From the NCBI RefSeq assembly GCF_025943985.1, contig NZ_JAPCWE010000020.1:1-53104 (forward strand): a stretch of DNA of 53,104 bases, in the 5' to 3' direction. The notes under the pieces were generated by a model. The model worked only from the letters and a program-made list of their open reading frames with translations, had not been told where the DNA came from and did not search any database. Made by a program: the position numbers and the translations under genes. Positions within the stretch are counted from its first letter, which is position 1. Every line of letters starts with the position of its first letter. Source of the DNA: Anaerorudis cellulosivorans. GTDB taxonomy: Bacteria > Bacteroidota > Bacteroidia > Bacteroidales > Dysgonomonadaceae. This document shows positions 14,407-24,157 of the stretch, piece by piece.

Positions 14407-15999
14407 ATGTATAAGAGATCGATTTTTCTTGTAATCAGCATTTTTTTCTATTTTTCGTGTGCTTTTGCTCAGTTTATGCCCGATCCCTTGGGACTTAAAT
14501 TGGTGCGTACACTTCAGTTAATTAATAATTTATATGTGGACGATGTAGACTCGGAAAAATTGACCGAAACAGCAATTCGTGCCATGTTGCGTGAATTAGA
14601 TCCGCATTCGTCTTATTTAAATAAAGAGGAAGTACGGGCTATGAACGAGCCGCTGCAAGGCGATTTTGAGGGGATAGGCATTTCCTTTAATATGCTTACG
14701 GATACGTTGTATGTTATTGAGGTTATTTCTGGAGGTCCTTCTCAAAAAGTGGGCATTATGCCCGGCGATAAGATTATTTATGTCAATGACACGCTGATAG
14801 CCGGTGTTAAGATGAGCAGTGAAGAAGTAATGAAAAAGCTCCGAGGGCCGAAAGGTACTACCGTAAAAGTAAAGGTATTGAGACAGGGAGTTCCGGGGTT
14901 ACTGGAATTTCGCATTGTACGCGACAAAATTCCCATTTACAGCATCGATGCTTCGTATATGGTGGATGAGGAAACCGGCTATATACGACTGAGCCGATTT
15001 GCCGTAACTTCTGCGGATGAGTTTCGAAAGGCTGAGGAGAAATTGAAAGCAAAAGGGATGAAAAAACTGATTTTGGACCTTACCGGGAATGGAGGAGGCA
15101 TTCTTCAGACGGCTACCGATATTGCTGACGAATTTTTAGATAATGGTAAGCTTATCGTATATACCGAAGGAAAACATCAACCCCGTTCCAATATAAATGC
15201 GACATCAAGAGGGCAATTTGAAAAAGGAGATCTTGTAGTATTGGTTAATGAAGGTTCTGCCTCAGCAAGTGAGATTTTAGCAGGTGCTGTACAGGATTGG
15301 GACAGAGGGGTTATCGTTGGCCGCCGTACCTTTGGCAAAGGACTTGTACAACGACAGTTGCCACTTCCTGATGGAACAATGATCCGACTTACTGTAGCTC
15401 GTTACTATACACCCAGCGGTCGATGCATTCAGAAGCCTTATAAAGGGGGAGATATCGAGTCATACAACATGGATTTCTTCGATCGTTATCGCAAGGGTGA
15501 ACTGTTGCATGCCGATAGCATTCATTTTCCCGATTCCTTGAAATATAAGACGTTGGTATACAAACGCACCGTGTATGGTGGCGGAGGTATTATGCCGGAT
15601 TATTTTGTGCCAATCGATACCACATCGCTTACTGACTTGCATAGAGATCTGATTGCGAAAGGAATCGTTAACCGCATAGCCATTTCAGAGGTGGATAACC
15701 ATCGCAAATTGCTACTGAAAGCCTATCCCAATGTTGATGCGTTTAAAAAGAATTATTCTATTTCCGTGGATATGGTGACAAAAATGAAGAAAATGGCCGA
15801 TGAGGAAAAAGTCAAATGGGATGAAGAAGAATTCAAGCGTTCGCAAAAGCTGCTTTTTACACAACTGAAAGCGCTGATTGCACGTGACATCTATGACTCT
15901 TCTGCTTACTTCAAAATTATTAATGATGAGAACGAGATATTTCAGGAAGGGTTACGTGTAATCAATACTCCGACTTTAAAGCATATATTTAATGAATGA
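14407..15999 (+). CDS. S41-family C-terminal processing protease
   Basis: The 530-residue protein has a signal peptide (residues 1-21, ending CAFA-Q), a PDZ domain at about 85-165 (with FEGIGISF and GPSQKVGIMPGDKI) and the S41 catalytic region. The nucleophile serine is in GSASASEIL (about Ser286) and the general-base lysine in FGKG (Lys311). Such periplasmic proteases of the CtpA/Prc type cut unstructured C-termini of envelope proteins. A C-terminal extension of about 150 residues follows the protease core, as is common in Bacteroidetes. It is the third gene of a tight parE-coaD-protease cluster, so I expect one transcript. Confidence 0.92.
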   Translation: MYKRSIFLVISIFFYFSCAFAQFMPDPLGLKLVRTLQLINNLYVDDVDSEKLTETAIRAMLRELDPHSSYLNKEEVRAMNEPLQGDFEGIGISFNMLTDTLYVIEVISGGPSQKVGIMPGDKIIYVNDTLIAGVKMSSEEVMKKLRGPKGTTVKVKVLRQGVPGLLEFRIVRDKIPIYSIDASYMVDEETGYIRLSRFAVTSADEFRKAEEKLKAKGMKKLILDLTGNGGGILQTATDIADEFLDNGKLIVYTEGKHQPRSNINATSRGQFEKGDLVVLVNEGSASASEILAGAVQDWDRGVIVGRRTFGKGLVQRQLPLPDGTMIRLTVARYYTPSGRCIQKPYKGGDIESYNMDFFDRYRKGELLHADSIHFPDSLKYKTLVYKRTVYGGGGIMPDYFVPIDTTSLTDLHRDLIAKGIVNRIAISEVDNHRKLLLKAYPNVDAFKKNYSISVDMVTKMKKMADEEKVKWDEEEFKRSQKLLFTQLKALIARDIYDSSAYFKIINDENEIFQEGLRVINTPTLKHIFNE

Positions 16000-16145
16000 G
16001 GATTTTTTCAAACGAACACGTTATCAAATTTTTGAACTTATTACCCAAAAAATGCCGTACTTTCTTTTCTTTGGCTATATCTCTGATTTTATATGTCTTT
16101 TTTAATTTTATTTTGAAAACACTATTCTATAATTCACAAAATCAT

Positions 16146-16153
16146 TACATTTG
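16146..16153 (+). promoter_or_regulatory. -7 promoter element for the thrS operon
   Basis: TACATTTG fits TAnnTTTG and ends only 12 bases before the small ORF at 16166, so the leader would be very short. A TTTG at 16112-16115 is too far away (30 bases) to be a good -33 element. Confidence 0.5.
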
Positions 16154-16165
16154 CACTTCAAAAAA

Positions 16166-16258
16166 ATGATTGACAACGAAACAAGTAAATTGATTCAGGA
16201 AATGTTCTCGATTGAGAATAATCCTGTTTTAATTACTAAGGTAAGAGAAAAAATATGA
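16166..16258 (+). CDS. Small ORF (30 aa) overlapping thrS
   Basis: The ORF starts [20 protein letters not shown] and ends KVREKI, 30 residues in all. It is amphipathic and helix-prone with no membrane segment. Its TGA overlaps the thrS ATG as ATGA (16255-16258), the classical arrangement for translational coupling. A -7 element sits immediately upstream, so this would be the first translated frame of the operon. It has no run of Thr codons (two in 30), so it is not a typical attenuator leader. It may be a real micro-protein or serve only to deliver ribosomes to thrS. Confidence 0.5.
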   Translation: MIDNETSKLIQEMFSIENNPVLITKVREKI

Positions 16259-18204
16259 TAAAGATTACTTTTCCTGACGGTTCGGTTCAGGAGTACGAAA
16301 AGGGAATAACGGCTTTAGAGATAGCAAAAAACATTAGTCCGCGATTGGCAGAGGAAGTGCTTGCAGCCAGTGTGAATGGCGAAACGTGGGATTTGACGCG
16401 TCCCATCACAGAAGATGCAACTTTGAAATTGTTGAAATGGGAAGATGATGAAGGCAAGCACGCTTATTGGCATTCTTCTGCTCATCTTATGGCCGAAGCA
16501 TTACAGGAATTGTATCCGGGGATCAAATTCGGCATTGGACCGGCTATTGAAAACGGCTTCTATTATGATGTGGATCCCGGAGAAGGTGTAGTGATTAAGG
16601 AATCGGATTTTCCTGCCATCGAAAAGAAAATGATGGAACTAATCGCTAAAAAAGAAGATATTAAACGCCAAAGCATTTCAAAAGCAGAGGCTATCGAGAT
16701 GTTTTCAAAAAGAAACGAAGAATATAAAGTTGAGCTCATAAATGAACTTCAGGATGGAACCATAACAATTTATACTCAAGGTGATTTTACCGATTTATGT
16801 CGGGGTCCCCATTTGCCGAATACTTCGTATATTAAATCCGTAAAAATTTTAAATGTTGCAGGTGCTTATTGGCGTGGTGATGAACATCGCCGTCAGTTGA
16901 CCCGGTTGTATGGTATCTCTTTTCCGAAGAAGAAAATGCTGGATGAATATCTGGCGATGGTTGAGGAGGCAAAGAAACGCGATCACCGGAAAATAGGGAA
17001 AGAATTGGAGCTTTTTGCTTTTTCACAGAATGTTGGTGCGGGACTTCCATTATGGTTACCTAAAGGTACCCAATTGCGTTTGCGTTTGGAAGATTTCCTT
17101 AAGAAGATTCAACGTCAGTTTGATTATGAACAAGTTATGACACCGCATATCGCTTTAAAACAATTGTATATGCTTTCGGGTCATTATGAAAAATACGGGA
17201 AAGATTCGTTTCAACCCATGAAAACTCCACAGGAAGGTGAGGAATTTATGTTGAAACCCATGAACTGTCCTCATCATTGCGAGATATACAAAACATCACT
17301 TCGTTCTTACAAAGATCTGCCATTGCGGCTTGCTGAATTTGGTACGGTTTATCGGTACGAACAAAGCGGTGAATTGCATGGCTTGACCCGTGTACGTGGT
17401 TTTACGCAAGATGATGCTCATATTTTTTGCACGCCCGATCAGGTGAAAAATGAATTTTTGAAGGTAATGGATATCATCTTTATTATCTTCAAAGCATTGG
17501 ATTTTAATGATTTTGAAGCTCAGATTTCTCTTCGGGATCCGCTAAACAAAGAAAAATATATTGGGAGTGACGAAAACTGGGAAAAAGCCGAACGCGCCAT
17601 TATAGAAGCTTGCGAAGAAAAAGGATTGAAAGCAAAAATTGAACTTGGTGAAGCAGCTTTTTATGGACCAAAACTCGATTTTATGGTGAAAGACGCGCTT
17701 GGTCGACGTTGGCAATTGGGCACCATTCAGGTGGACTATAACCTTCCGGAACGTTTCGATTTGGAATATGTTGGAGCCGACAACCATAAACACCGGCCGG
17801 TTATGATTCATAGAGCACCGTTTGGGTCAATGGAACGCTTTGTAGCTGTCCTCATCGAACACACTGCCGGAAAATTTCCTTTGTGGTTGTCTCCTACACA
17901 AGTTGTCGTATTGCCTATTAGTGAAAAAATTAACGATTATGCATATAATGTTGCAAAAACATTAAAAAAATACGATATTCGAACCGAAGTGGACGATCGC
18001 AACGAAAAAATCGGAAGAAAGATTCGGGATAACGAACTCAAGCATATTCCATATCTGTTGATTGTAGGGGAGAAAGAAGCACAAAATGACGCAGTTTCGG
18101 TGAGAAAACGTGGTGAAGGCGATAAAGGTATAAAAAATTTAACTACCTTTGCCGAAGAGGTTGTACGTGAAGTAGAAAAAATGATAGAGATAGAACGGCC
18201 TTGA
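16255..18204 (+). CDS. thrS: Threonine-tRNA ligase
   Basis: This 649-residue enzyme charges tRNA-Thr. Domains appear in the usual order: TGS (1-60, [17 protein letters not shown]), editing domain with [11 protein letters not shown] and a Cys in [14 protein letters not shown], class II catalytic core (motif 2 region [20 protein letters not shown]; zinc-binding Cys in [10 protein letters not shown]; motif 3 [12 protein letters not shown]), and an anticodon-binding domain from about 545. Length is normal. Its ATG overlaps the preceding small ORF by 4 bp. infC follows after 64 bp, an arrangement (thrS-infC-rpmI-rplT) widely conserved in bacteria. Confidence 0.97.
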   Translation: MIKITFPDGSVQEYEKGITALEIAKNISPRLAEEVLAASVNGETWDLTRPITEDATLKLLKWEDDEGKHAYWHSSAHLMAEALQELYPGIKFGIGPAIENGFYYDVDPGEGVVIKESDFPAIEKKMMELIAKKEDIKRQSISKAEAIEMFSKRNEEYKVELINELQDGTITIYTQGDFTDLCRGPHLPNTSYIKSVKILNVAGAYWRGDEHRRQLTRLYGISFPKKKMLDEYLAMVEEAKKRDHRKIGKELELFAFSQNVGAGLPLWLPKGTQLRLRLEDFLKKIQRQFDYEQVMTPHIALKQLYMLSGHYEKYGKDSFQPMKTPQEGEEFMLKPMNCPHHCEIYKTSLRSYKDLPLRLAEFGTVYRYEQSGELHGLTRVRGFTQDDAHIFCTPDQVKNEFLKVMDIIFIIFKALDFNDFEAQISLRDPLNKEKYIGSDENWEKAERAIIEACEEKGLKAKIELGEAAFYGPKLDFMVKDALGRRWQLGTIQVDYNLPERFDLEYVGADNHKHRPVMIHRAPFGSMERFVAVLIEHTAGKFPLWLSPTQVVVLPISEKINDYAYNVAKTLKKYDIRTEVDDRNEKIGRKIRDNELKHIPYLLIVGEKEAQNDAVSVRKRGEGDKGIKNLTTFAEEVVREVEKMIEIERP

Positions 18205-18268
18205 ATATTTAACGAAAATAAAAACAATTAATTATAAAATCAGAGAAGAAATACTTAACATCAGTTGA

Positions 18269-18832
18269 ATGAAGAATAGTCCCAAAGATTCAAAAAACCA
18301 ATATAGGACAAACGAGCAAATTCGTGTACCGGAAGTTCGTTTAGTGGGCGATAATGTTGAACAAGGAATATATCCTACACAAGTGGCTTTGCGAATGGCC
18401 GAGGATATGGGTTTGGACTTAGTGGAGATTTCTCCATCGGCCAATCCTCCGGTATGCCGCATCATTGATTATCAGAAATTTCTATATCAGCAGAAAAAGA
18501 AACAAAAAGAACTAAAAGCCAAAGCGACAAAGATTATCGTAAAGGAAATTCGTTTTGGACCTCAGACTGATGATCATGACTACAATTTTAAACTTAAGCA
18601 CGCTAAAAGTTTCCTCGAAGAAGGAGCCAAAGTAAAAGCTTTTGTATTTTTCAAAGGTCGTTCTATTCTGTTTAAGGAACAGGGCGAAGTGTTATTACTA
18701 AGATTTGCCAACGATCTCGAAGATTATGCAAAAGTTGAGCAGATGCCGGTATTGGAAGGAAAACGTATGTCGATTGTTCTTGCTCCCAAAAAAAACGCTT
18801 CTGCTCCCAAAAAAGAATCGCCTGCGAATTAA
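18269..18832 (+). CDS. infC: Translation initiation factor IF-3
   Basis: IF-3 binds the 30S subunit and checks start-codon pairing. The 187 residues show the N-domain signature ([20 protein letters not shown]), the lysine-rich linker ([15 protein letters not shown]) and the C-domain ([28 protein letters not shown]). In the proteobacterial paradigm infC starts with a rare AUU for autoregulation; here the start is an ordinary ATG, so that mechanism is not indicated. A short tail of Lys/Ala/Ser residues ends the protein. It is co-directional with thrS and rpmI. Confidence 0.96.
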   Translation: MKNSPKDSKNQYRTNEQIRVPEVRLVGDNVEQGIYPTQVALRMAEDMGLDLVEISPSANPPVCRIIDYQKFLYQQKKKQKELKAKATKIIVKEIRFGPQTDDHDYNFKLKHAKSFLEEGAKVKAFVFFKGRSILFKEQGEVLLLRFANDLEDYAKVEQMPVLEGKRMSIVLAPKKNASAPKKESPAN

Positions 18833-18874
18833 GAATAAAAAGAGAGCAAAAAGTGGAATGATTTCCAAAAAATC

Positions 18875-18882
18875 ATTACCTT
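18875..18882 (+). promoter_or_regulatory. -7 promoter element for rpmI-rplT
   Basis: TACCTTTG matches TAnnTTTG, 43 bases before the rpmI ATG. It suggests an internal promoter that gives extra expression of the two ribosomal genes. Confidence 0.5.
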
Positions 18883-18925
18883 TGCAAGCTGAAAATTTTA
18901 TTAATCATCAATAATTAAATAGGAA

Positions 18926-19123
18926 ATGCCGAAAATTAAGACTAACTCCGGTGCCAAAAAGAGGTTTACCCTTACCGGATCAGGGAAAATTAAGAGAAAG
19001 CATGCGTATAAAAGTCACATTTTGACAAAAAAGAGCAAAAAGCAAAAAAGGAGATTAACGCATACTACGCTTGTTGATAAAGCAGACAGAGAAAACGTAA
19101 AATTATTATTGAGATTGAAATAA
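18926..19123 (+). CDS. rpmI: 50S ribosomal protein L35
   Basis: L35 is a small, very basic protein of the large ribosomal subunit. All 65 residues fit the family: the [31 protein letters not shown] pattern appears in the usual order (start, Ser/Gly turn, KRKHA), and the last third is [13 protein letters not shown]. It stands between infC and rplT as in most bacteria. Confidence 0.96.
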   Translation: MPKIKTNSGAKKRFTLTGSGKIKRKHAYKSHILTKKSKKQKRRLTHTTLVDKADRENVKLLLRLK

Positions 19124-19225
19124 ATCCGATAGTGTTCGTTATTTAGTTTTTATTAACCGAATGTACGCTCAAAAGATTTCCGGAACAGAAGGAAACGCTA
19201 ACATTCAAAACACATTATTAATATT

Positions 19226-19570
19226 ATGCCAAGATCAGTAAATCATGTTGCTTCGCGCAATCGCAGAAAGAAAATATTAAAATTAACCAGGGGTTATTAT
19301 GGCGCCCGTAAAAATGTATGGACTGTAGCAAAGAATACGTGGGAAAAAGGTCTCACCTATGCTTACCGTGATCGTAAAGATAAGAAAGGAAATTTTCGCG
19401 CTTTATGGATACAACGTATTAACGCTGCTGCCCGTGCCAATGGAATGTCGTATTCTCGTTTGATGGGGGCTTTGCACAAAAACAACATTGAAATCAACCG
19501 GAAAGTTCTTGCCGATTTAGCAATGAATAACCCCGAAGCATTTAAAGCAATTGTTGATAAAGTGAAATAA
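19226..19570 (+). CDS. rplT: 50S ribosomal protein L20
   Basis: L20 binds 23S rRNA early in assembly of the large subunit. The 114 residues show the RNA-binding N-terminal helix ([36 protein letters not shown]) and the globular C-domain ([32 protein letters not shown]). It is the last gene of the thrS-infC-rpmI-rplT group and is followed by a terminator hairpin at 19606-19638. I see no L20-binding pseudoknot that I could claim in the 102-bp gap before it. Confidence 0.97.
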   Translation: MPRSVNHVASRNRRKKILKLTRGYYGARKNVWTVAKNTWEKGLTYAYRDRKDKKGNFRALWIQRINAAARANGMSYSRLMGALHKNNIEINRKVLADLAMNNPEAFKAIVDKVK

Positions 19571-19605
19571 ATAAATTATTGTTGTTTATATCTACGAATA
19601 AAATG

Positions 19606-19638
19606 AAGGAAGAGTCCCCGACGGATTTTTCCTTTTTT
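19606..19638 (+). terminator. Intrinsic terminator after rplT
   Basis: AAGGAAGAGTCC (19606-19617) pairs imperfectly with GGATTTTTCCTT (19623-19634) across a 5-base loop and is followed by TTTT. It closes the ribosomal gene cluster. Confidence 0.65.
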
Positions 19639-19792
19639 GTTGTAAAATCTAACCATTTCTGTTTGTTATTTCTATAATTCGATGTTGCCTGACCGAAAAC
19701 AGATTGAATTTTAAAGAACGGTTTTTTTATTGGGTTTTGTGTAAATTAAAAATTATCATATAAATTTGCTTCTCAGTTGAAAATTAATAGTG

Positions 19793-20296
19793 ATGAAAAC
19801 CTTTTCAATAGAAGAAAAAGAAAATATAGAAAAAATTATCCGGTCTTCTAAATTTTGTTATGTAGGTATGGCCGACGAGAATGGATTCCCTTATGTATTG
19901 CCAATGACATTCGGATATGATGATGGTGTTATTTATTTTCATTCTGCGCAAGAGGGGAAAGCTATTCGCATACTTGGTAAGAATCCAAAGGTATGCATCG
20001 CATTTTGTACCCAACCCGAGCTCATTTGGCAGCATCCCGATGTGGCATGCAGTTATAGGATGAAAGGGAAAAGTGTTTTATGTGAAGGTGAAGTAGTATT
20101 TGAAGAGGATTTTGTCGAAAAAGAAAAGATATTGCATATCTTTATGCATCATTATTCCGATAAAACATTTACTTTTTCTGTTCCTGCTGTGAATAATGTG
20201 AAAATATGGAAAGTAGAAATTGAAACCATGTGCGCAAAGGAATTTGGTGTGATGCGTCCGGGAAGTATTTCATATAAAGATCAGGATTTTTTTTGA
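19793..20296 (+). CDS. PNPOx-like FMN-binding protein (NimA-related)
   Basis: The 167-residue protein has the split beta-barrel pattern of pyridoxamine-5'-phosphate-oxidase-like flavoproteins: CYVGMADENGFPYVLPM at about 27-43, FGYDDGVIYFHSAQEGKA at about 46-63, and a SYRMKGKSVLCEGEVVF strand pair near 97. Members of this family include nitroimidazole-resistance reductases, but most have unknown substrates. The specific role here cannot be told. The start is the ATG at 19793; a GTG lies one codon earlier. It is a monocistronic gene 101 bp before the thioredoxin-like gene. Confidence 0.8.
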   Translation: MKTFSIEEKENIEKIIRSSKFCYVGMADENGFPYVLPMTFGYDDGVIYFHSAQEGKAIRILGKNPKVCIAFCTQPELIWQHPDVACSYRMKGKSVLCEGEVVFEEDFVEKEKILHIFMHHYSDKTFTFSVPAVNNVKIWKVEIETMCAKEFGVMRPGSISYKDQDFF

Positions 20297-20397
20297 TTCT
20301 ACATTGACTTTCTTTGAGAATTCCACGTGAACCGTGCATAATGAATAAATTTTTTTAAATACGTTACTTAAAAGCTACTCTAATTAGAATTGAATAA

Positions 20398-20856
20398 ATG
20401 AAAAGAATAAGTATTTCGATTGCAATTTTTGCTGTCGCATTGATCACCTTTGCGGCAAATCCTCCTACGCAAGAAATTAAAATAAAACCTGTTGAACTTA
20501 CCGGTGCCGTTTTTTTGCAGAAAGTATTTAATTATAAAGAAAATGTCAATGAATGGAAATACGAAGGAGACAAGCCGGCCATTGTTGATTTTTATGCCAC
20601 TTGGTGTGGCCCATGTCGAAGAACGGCCCCCATACTTGACGATTTGGCTGACGAATATGGCGACGACATTTATGTATACAAAGTGGATGTAGATAAAGAA
20701 CCGGAATTAGCAAGAGTCTTTGGCATTCAAAGTATTCCGACTTTTCTTTTTATTCCTCGTCAAGGGAATCCTCAAATTGCACAGGGTGCCTTACCTAAAG
20801 AAACATTCAAAAAAGCTATTGAAGAGTTTTTGCTTGAGAAAGAGCTTACCAAATAG
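20398..20856 (+). CDS. Exported thioredoxin-family protein
   Basis: This 152-residue protein has a signal peptide (1-20, MKRISISIAIFAVALITFAA) and a thioredoxin fold with the redox motif WCGPC in DFYATWCGPCRRTAPI at about residues 65-80. The VDKEPELARVFGIQSIPTF block holds the cis-proline (IPT). It should reduce or oxidise disulphides in the periplasm. A proper sequence of about 40 residues between the signal and the fold is not typical of cytoplasmic thioredoxin. It is followed after 26 bp by the methyltransferase gene. Confidence 0.9.
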   Translation: MKRISISIAIFAVALITFAANPPTQEIKIKPVELTGAVFLQKVFNYKENVNEWKYEGDKPAIVDFYATWCGPCRRTAPILDDLADEYGDDIYVYKVDVDKEPELARVFGIQSIPTFLFIPRQGNPQIAQGALPKETFKKAIEEFLLEKELTK

Positions 20857-20882
20857 ATTAACCCTATAGAGGCTTCTTGTCC

Positions 20883-21671
20883 ATGGAAATTACCAGTCTT
20901 CAGAATGCTGCAATAAAGAATATTGTAAAACTGGCAAAAAGTAAAGAACGGAAAGAACAACAGCTTTTCGTTATTGAAGGTGCCCGAGAGTTATCGTTAG
21001 CATTGGCAGGCGGATACATTCTTGATTCGGTTTATGTGTGTACCCCTTTATTTGCGAAGAGCAAATATCCTGATGTTGTCGAGTCAATCGACCCCAATAA
21101 AATAGTTCCTATCTCTCCTTCCGTATTCGAAAAAATTGCTTACCGTGAGAATTCCGATGGAATTGTTGCGGTGGCTAAGCCAAAACCACATAGATTAGCT
21201 GATATAAAGTTATCTGAGAATCCGTTTGTTATTATTTTGGAATCCGTTGAAAAACCGGGTAATTTGGGTGCAATTCTTCGTACTGCCGATGCTGCTGCAG
21301 TGGATGCTGTTATTGTATGCGATCCACAGACCGATTTGTATAATCCTAACGTTATACGTTCAGGTGTAGGCACGTTATTTACGGTGCAAACTGCCGTTTG
21401 TACTTCGTCGGAGGCGATGGAATGGTTGTTGCAGAATAAGATTACCTCGTATGCTGCCGAATTGCAGGCTGCCGAATTTTATCAGAATGTAGATTTTACC
21501 CGTCCTTCGGCTATTGTTATGGGAACAGAGGCAGAAGGACTTACCGATTTTTGGTTGCAAAATGTCAAAAAGCGAATTAAAATTCCGATGAAGGGGAAAA
21601 TCGATTCGCTCAATGTATCTGTTTCTACTGCCATTCTCACCTTTGAAGCAATGCGGCAGCGCGGGTTTTAA
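20883..21671 (+). CDS. SpoU/TrmH-family RNA 2'-O-methyltransferase
   Basis: The 262 residues (ATG at 20883) contain an N-terminal substrate-binding domain (IKNIVKLAKSKERKEQQLFVIEGARE) and the SPOUT catalytic domain with its three knot motifs: ILESVEKPGNLGAILRTADAA (motif 1, Asn and Arg), IVMGTEAEGLTDFW (motif 2) and IPMKGKIDSLNVSVSTAIL (motif 3). Such enzymes methylate 2'-hydroxyls of rRNA or tRNA. The exact position modified cannot be assigned. A TTG two codons earlier is an alternative start. Confidence 0.9.
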   Translation: MEITSLQNAAIKNIVKLAKSKERKEQQLFVIEGARELSLALAGGYILDSVYVCTPLFAKSKYPDVVESIDPNKIVPISPSVFEKIAYRENSDGIVAVAKPKPHRLADIKLSENPFVIILESVEKPGNLGAILRTADAAAVDAVIVCDPQTDLYNPNVIRSGVGTLFTVQTAVCTSSEAMEWLLQNKITSYAAELQAAEFYQNVDFTRPSAIVMGTEAEGLTDFWLQNVKKRIKIPMKGKIDSLNVSVSTAILTFEAMRQRGF

Positions 21672-21744
21672 TTCGGTTTATCCTTTTGCATTTTTGTAAT
21701 CTCTCTTTGTAAACTCGTTAAGAATGCGCCGATGTAACAACACA

Positions 21745-23997
21745 TCACACTTTTTGCAATGCATTCGCTGTTTTTTTGCTGCTTAAGATCATATTTTTTT
21801 GCGATTTCATCAGGTTAATGGATTGCAAAACAATGGTTTTGGTTTCGTTCAAGATGTTCAGAAAGAGGATGCTGCTCCGGGTCCCGGATTCGTTTGCTTT
21901 TACGCGTTTAATTTGTTTTTTAGTGAGTTTGGCACATTGTTCGAGAATGTTTTCCCGGTAGGTTAAGAGCGTATCGAATGAAGAATAATCATGTCGGTTC
22001 ATCATATCGATGAATTTCTCATACATTTCGATTACATTTTTGCATATTTCGCGCAATTCATTTTCTTGTTCGTCGCTAAATCCTTTATGATTATTGTCGA
22101 TGTGGCGGTAACTCTCCGAAGTGATTGTTTTCAGTGCTTTTGCAATTTCATACGTATAATCCACCACCTGAACATATTCTTGTTCGATATCCAATTCATT
22201 CACAGCAATGGCTTGTATGGTGGGAACCACTTCGTACGTTCGTTTATTTTTGTAACTCATATACAAATCATCGGCTTCACGTGAAATTCTGCGCAGCAAA
22301 TGGCGATCTTCGGTTGTGAGTCCTTGTATATTTTGTTGATATATATTCAACATTTTTTCCACTGCATTTTTTACTTCCGAAGTACATGCTTTTATAATCC
22401 CTTTTTCATCTTCCAGCAGAGAAGAATTGATTTTTTCCTTTTCTTTTCTTTTGTGGTGAGCTTCAGAAGACTTGATGAAAATAAACACAATGAGTGCCAG
22501 CAATGCAACCATGGCTATTTTCCCTCCCCACATCAACAATAGACCTATGAAGAACGCAATTGAGAATGCGATAAGTGCCGTAAAAAACCATCCTGCAATC
22601 ACAGTTAAAACGCCATTGATGCGATATACGGCACTTTCTCTTCCCCATGCCCTGTCGGCCAGCGATGATCCCATTGCAACCATAAAAGAAACATACGTAG
22701 TTGATAGGGGTAATTTTAAAGAAGTTCCTAACGAAATCAGCAATGCGGCGATGGTTAAATTTACCGATGCCCTGATCAAATCAAACGAGGCAGAATTTCC
22801 TTCAACTTTGGCGGGTGTAAAACGACGATTAATGGCTTTCCTTACTTTAGGGGGGGTGTAGTCTCGCAATACGCGGTTGATATCTACCGCAGCACGAACG
22901 ATCGAGCGAGATAAAGGAGAAGAGGAAAACTTTTCCATGCCTCCATCGGTTTGCCTGGCTAAATTTACTTCGGTCTCGGTTACTGTTCTTGCTTTTTTGG
23001 AAAACCATAAGGCTAGAACCATGATGATGCCTGCGCCCAATAAATATCTCCAGTCCGCCACAACCGGCTCTTTTAATTTATCCATAAACAGTGTTTCAAT
23101 ATTTCCGCCGGCGATTGTTACCTCTGAAGCAATTTGGTATGAACTCAATCCGGCCATAAAAACACCAATAAAATTTACCAAATCGTTGCTGGCAAAAGCA
23201 AGCGCCAATGCCATTGTGCCCATTAAGACGATCACCTTGAGAATATTAACCTTAAAGAGATGCTGGAGGAGCGCCATTAAAAGTGTCCATACAATAAAAG
23301 CATAAAACAAGGCTTTGCCCATGTTGTTAGAGAGATATTGCAGTAAATCTTCCGAAACAATGGCACTACCTTTTAATCCTTTAAAAACAATGAAATAGGT
23401 GATAGCAGTGAGGGCAAATCCACCCCATAAAGCGCCGAAGTATTTAAATGATTTTTTGTAGTTGAAGGAAAAAATCAAACGGGAAAAATACATGATAACA
23501 CTACCTGAAATAAAGGCAATGACCACCGATATCAATATACCCGAAATAATGGCTAAAGCCTTGCTTGTATTAATGTAATCCGCCAGATTCCCGCCATTGT
23601 TTTCCCACATGATGTACAACGACACGGCAACAGCAGCTCCCAACAACTCAAATACCAAGGAAACAGTAGTAGAAGTGGGTAGTCCCAATGTGTTGAAAAT
23701 ATCCAGCAGAATAACATCGGTTATCATGACTGCAAGAAAAAGCATCATGATTTTTGGGAAAGTGAACATATTGGGATGAAAAACGCCGCTTCGTGCTATC
23801 TCCATCATTCCGCTTGAAAACAAGGTACCCAACATTACTCCGATAGATGCAACAGTGAGAATTACCCATAGGGGCGCGACTTTTGAACCTACGCTTGAAT
23901 TGAGAAAATTTACAGCATCGTTAGCTACCCCTACAGTCAAATCGAGGACTGCTAAAACCAACAAAATGAGAAGAATAACCAGATAAATAAGATCCAT
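21745..23997 (-). CDS. PiT-family inorganic phosphate transporter with C-terminal PhoU-like region
   Basis: This 750-residue membrane protein carries two PiT signature repeats: VGVANDAVNFLNSSVGSKVAPL near residue 23 and a matching FASNDLVNFIGVFMAG near 270; GLPTSTTVSLVFELLGAA (about 105) and LKLPLSTTYVSFMVAMGSS (about 425) belong to the conserved repeats. About 520 residues form the transport part. The last 220 are soluble and helical, resembling a PhoU-like regulatory domain. It imports phosphate in symport with a cation. The gene has its own promoter (24068-24097) and is convergent with the methyltransferase gene, 73 bp away. Confidence 0.9.
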   Translation of the reverse strand: MDLIYLVILLILLVLAVLDLTVGVANDAVNFLNSSVGSKVAPLWVILTVASIGVMLGTLFSSGMMEIARSGVFHPNMFTFPKIMMLFLAVMITDVILLDIFNTLGLPTSTTVSLVFELLGAAVAVSLYIMWENNGGNLADYINTSKALAIISGILISVVIAFISGSVIMYFSRLIFSFNYKKSFKYFGALWGGFALTAITYFIVFKGLKGSAIVSEDLLQYLSNNMGKALFYAFIVWTLLMALLQHLFKVNILKVIVLMGTMALALAFASNDLVNFIGVFMAGLSSYQIASEVTIAGGNIETLFMDKLKEPVVADWRYLLGAGIIMVLALWFSKKARTVTETEVNLARQTDGGMEKFSSSPLSRSIVRAAVDINRVLRDYTPPKVRKAINRRFTPAKVEGNSASFDLIRASVNLTIAALLISLGTSLKLPLSTTYVSFMVAMGSSLADRAWGRESAVYRINGVLTVIAGWFFTALIAFSIAFFIGLLLMWGGKIAMVALLALIVFIFIKSSEAHHKRKEKEKINSSLLEDEKGIIKACTSEVKNAVEKMLNIYQQNIQGLTTEDRHLLRRISREADDLYMSYKNKRTYEVVPTIQAIAVNELDIEQEYVQVVDYTYEIAKALKTITSESYRHIDNNHKGFSDEQENELREICKNVIEMYEKFIDMMNRHDYSSFDTLLTYRENILEQCAKLTKKQIKRVKANESGTRSSILFLNILNETKTIVLQSINLMKSQKNMILSSKKTANALQKV

Positions 23998-24067
23998 CTT
24001 GTTTTTGGTGCTTGTATACAGTATTTTAAATAAAAATACTCTACTTGGACTTAAAAAGTTGACGGCG

Positions 24068-24097
24068 CAAAAGTAATAAAATAGTTTTTTACCTCAA
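24068..24097 (-). promoter_or_regulatory. Promoter of the phosphate transporter gene
   Basis: The minus strand reads TTGA (24094-24097), 18 bases, then TACTTTTG (24068-24075), close to the Bacteroidetes TTTG/TAnnTTTG pair. It is 70 bases before the ATG. Confidence 0.55.
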
Positions 24098-24157
24098 TTT
24101 TTTTGATGCTAAGAATTAAAAACTTAACAGAAATGTAACAAAAACACGTACATATTG

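Noticed and set aside
16000-16254. T-box riboswitch upstream of thrS
   Set aside because: No T-box sequence, specifier loop or terminator/antiterminator pair is visible, and the promoter-to-ATG distance is far too short.
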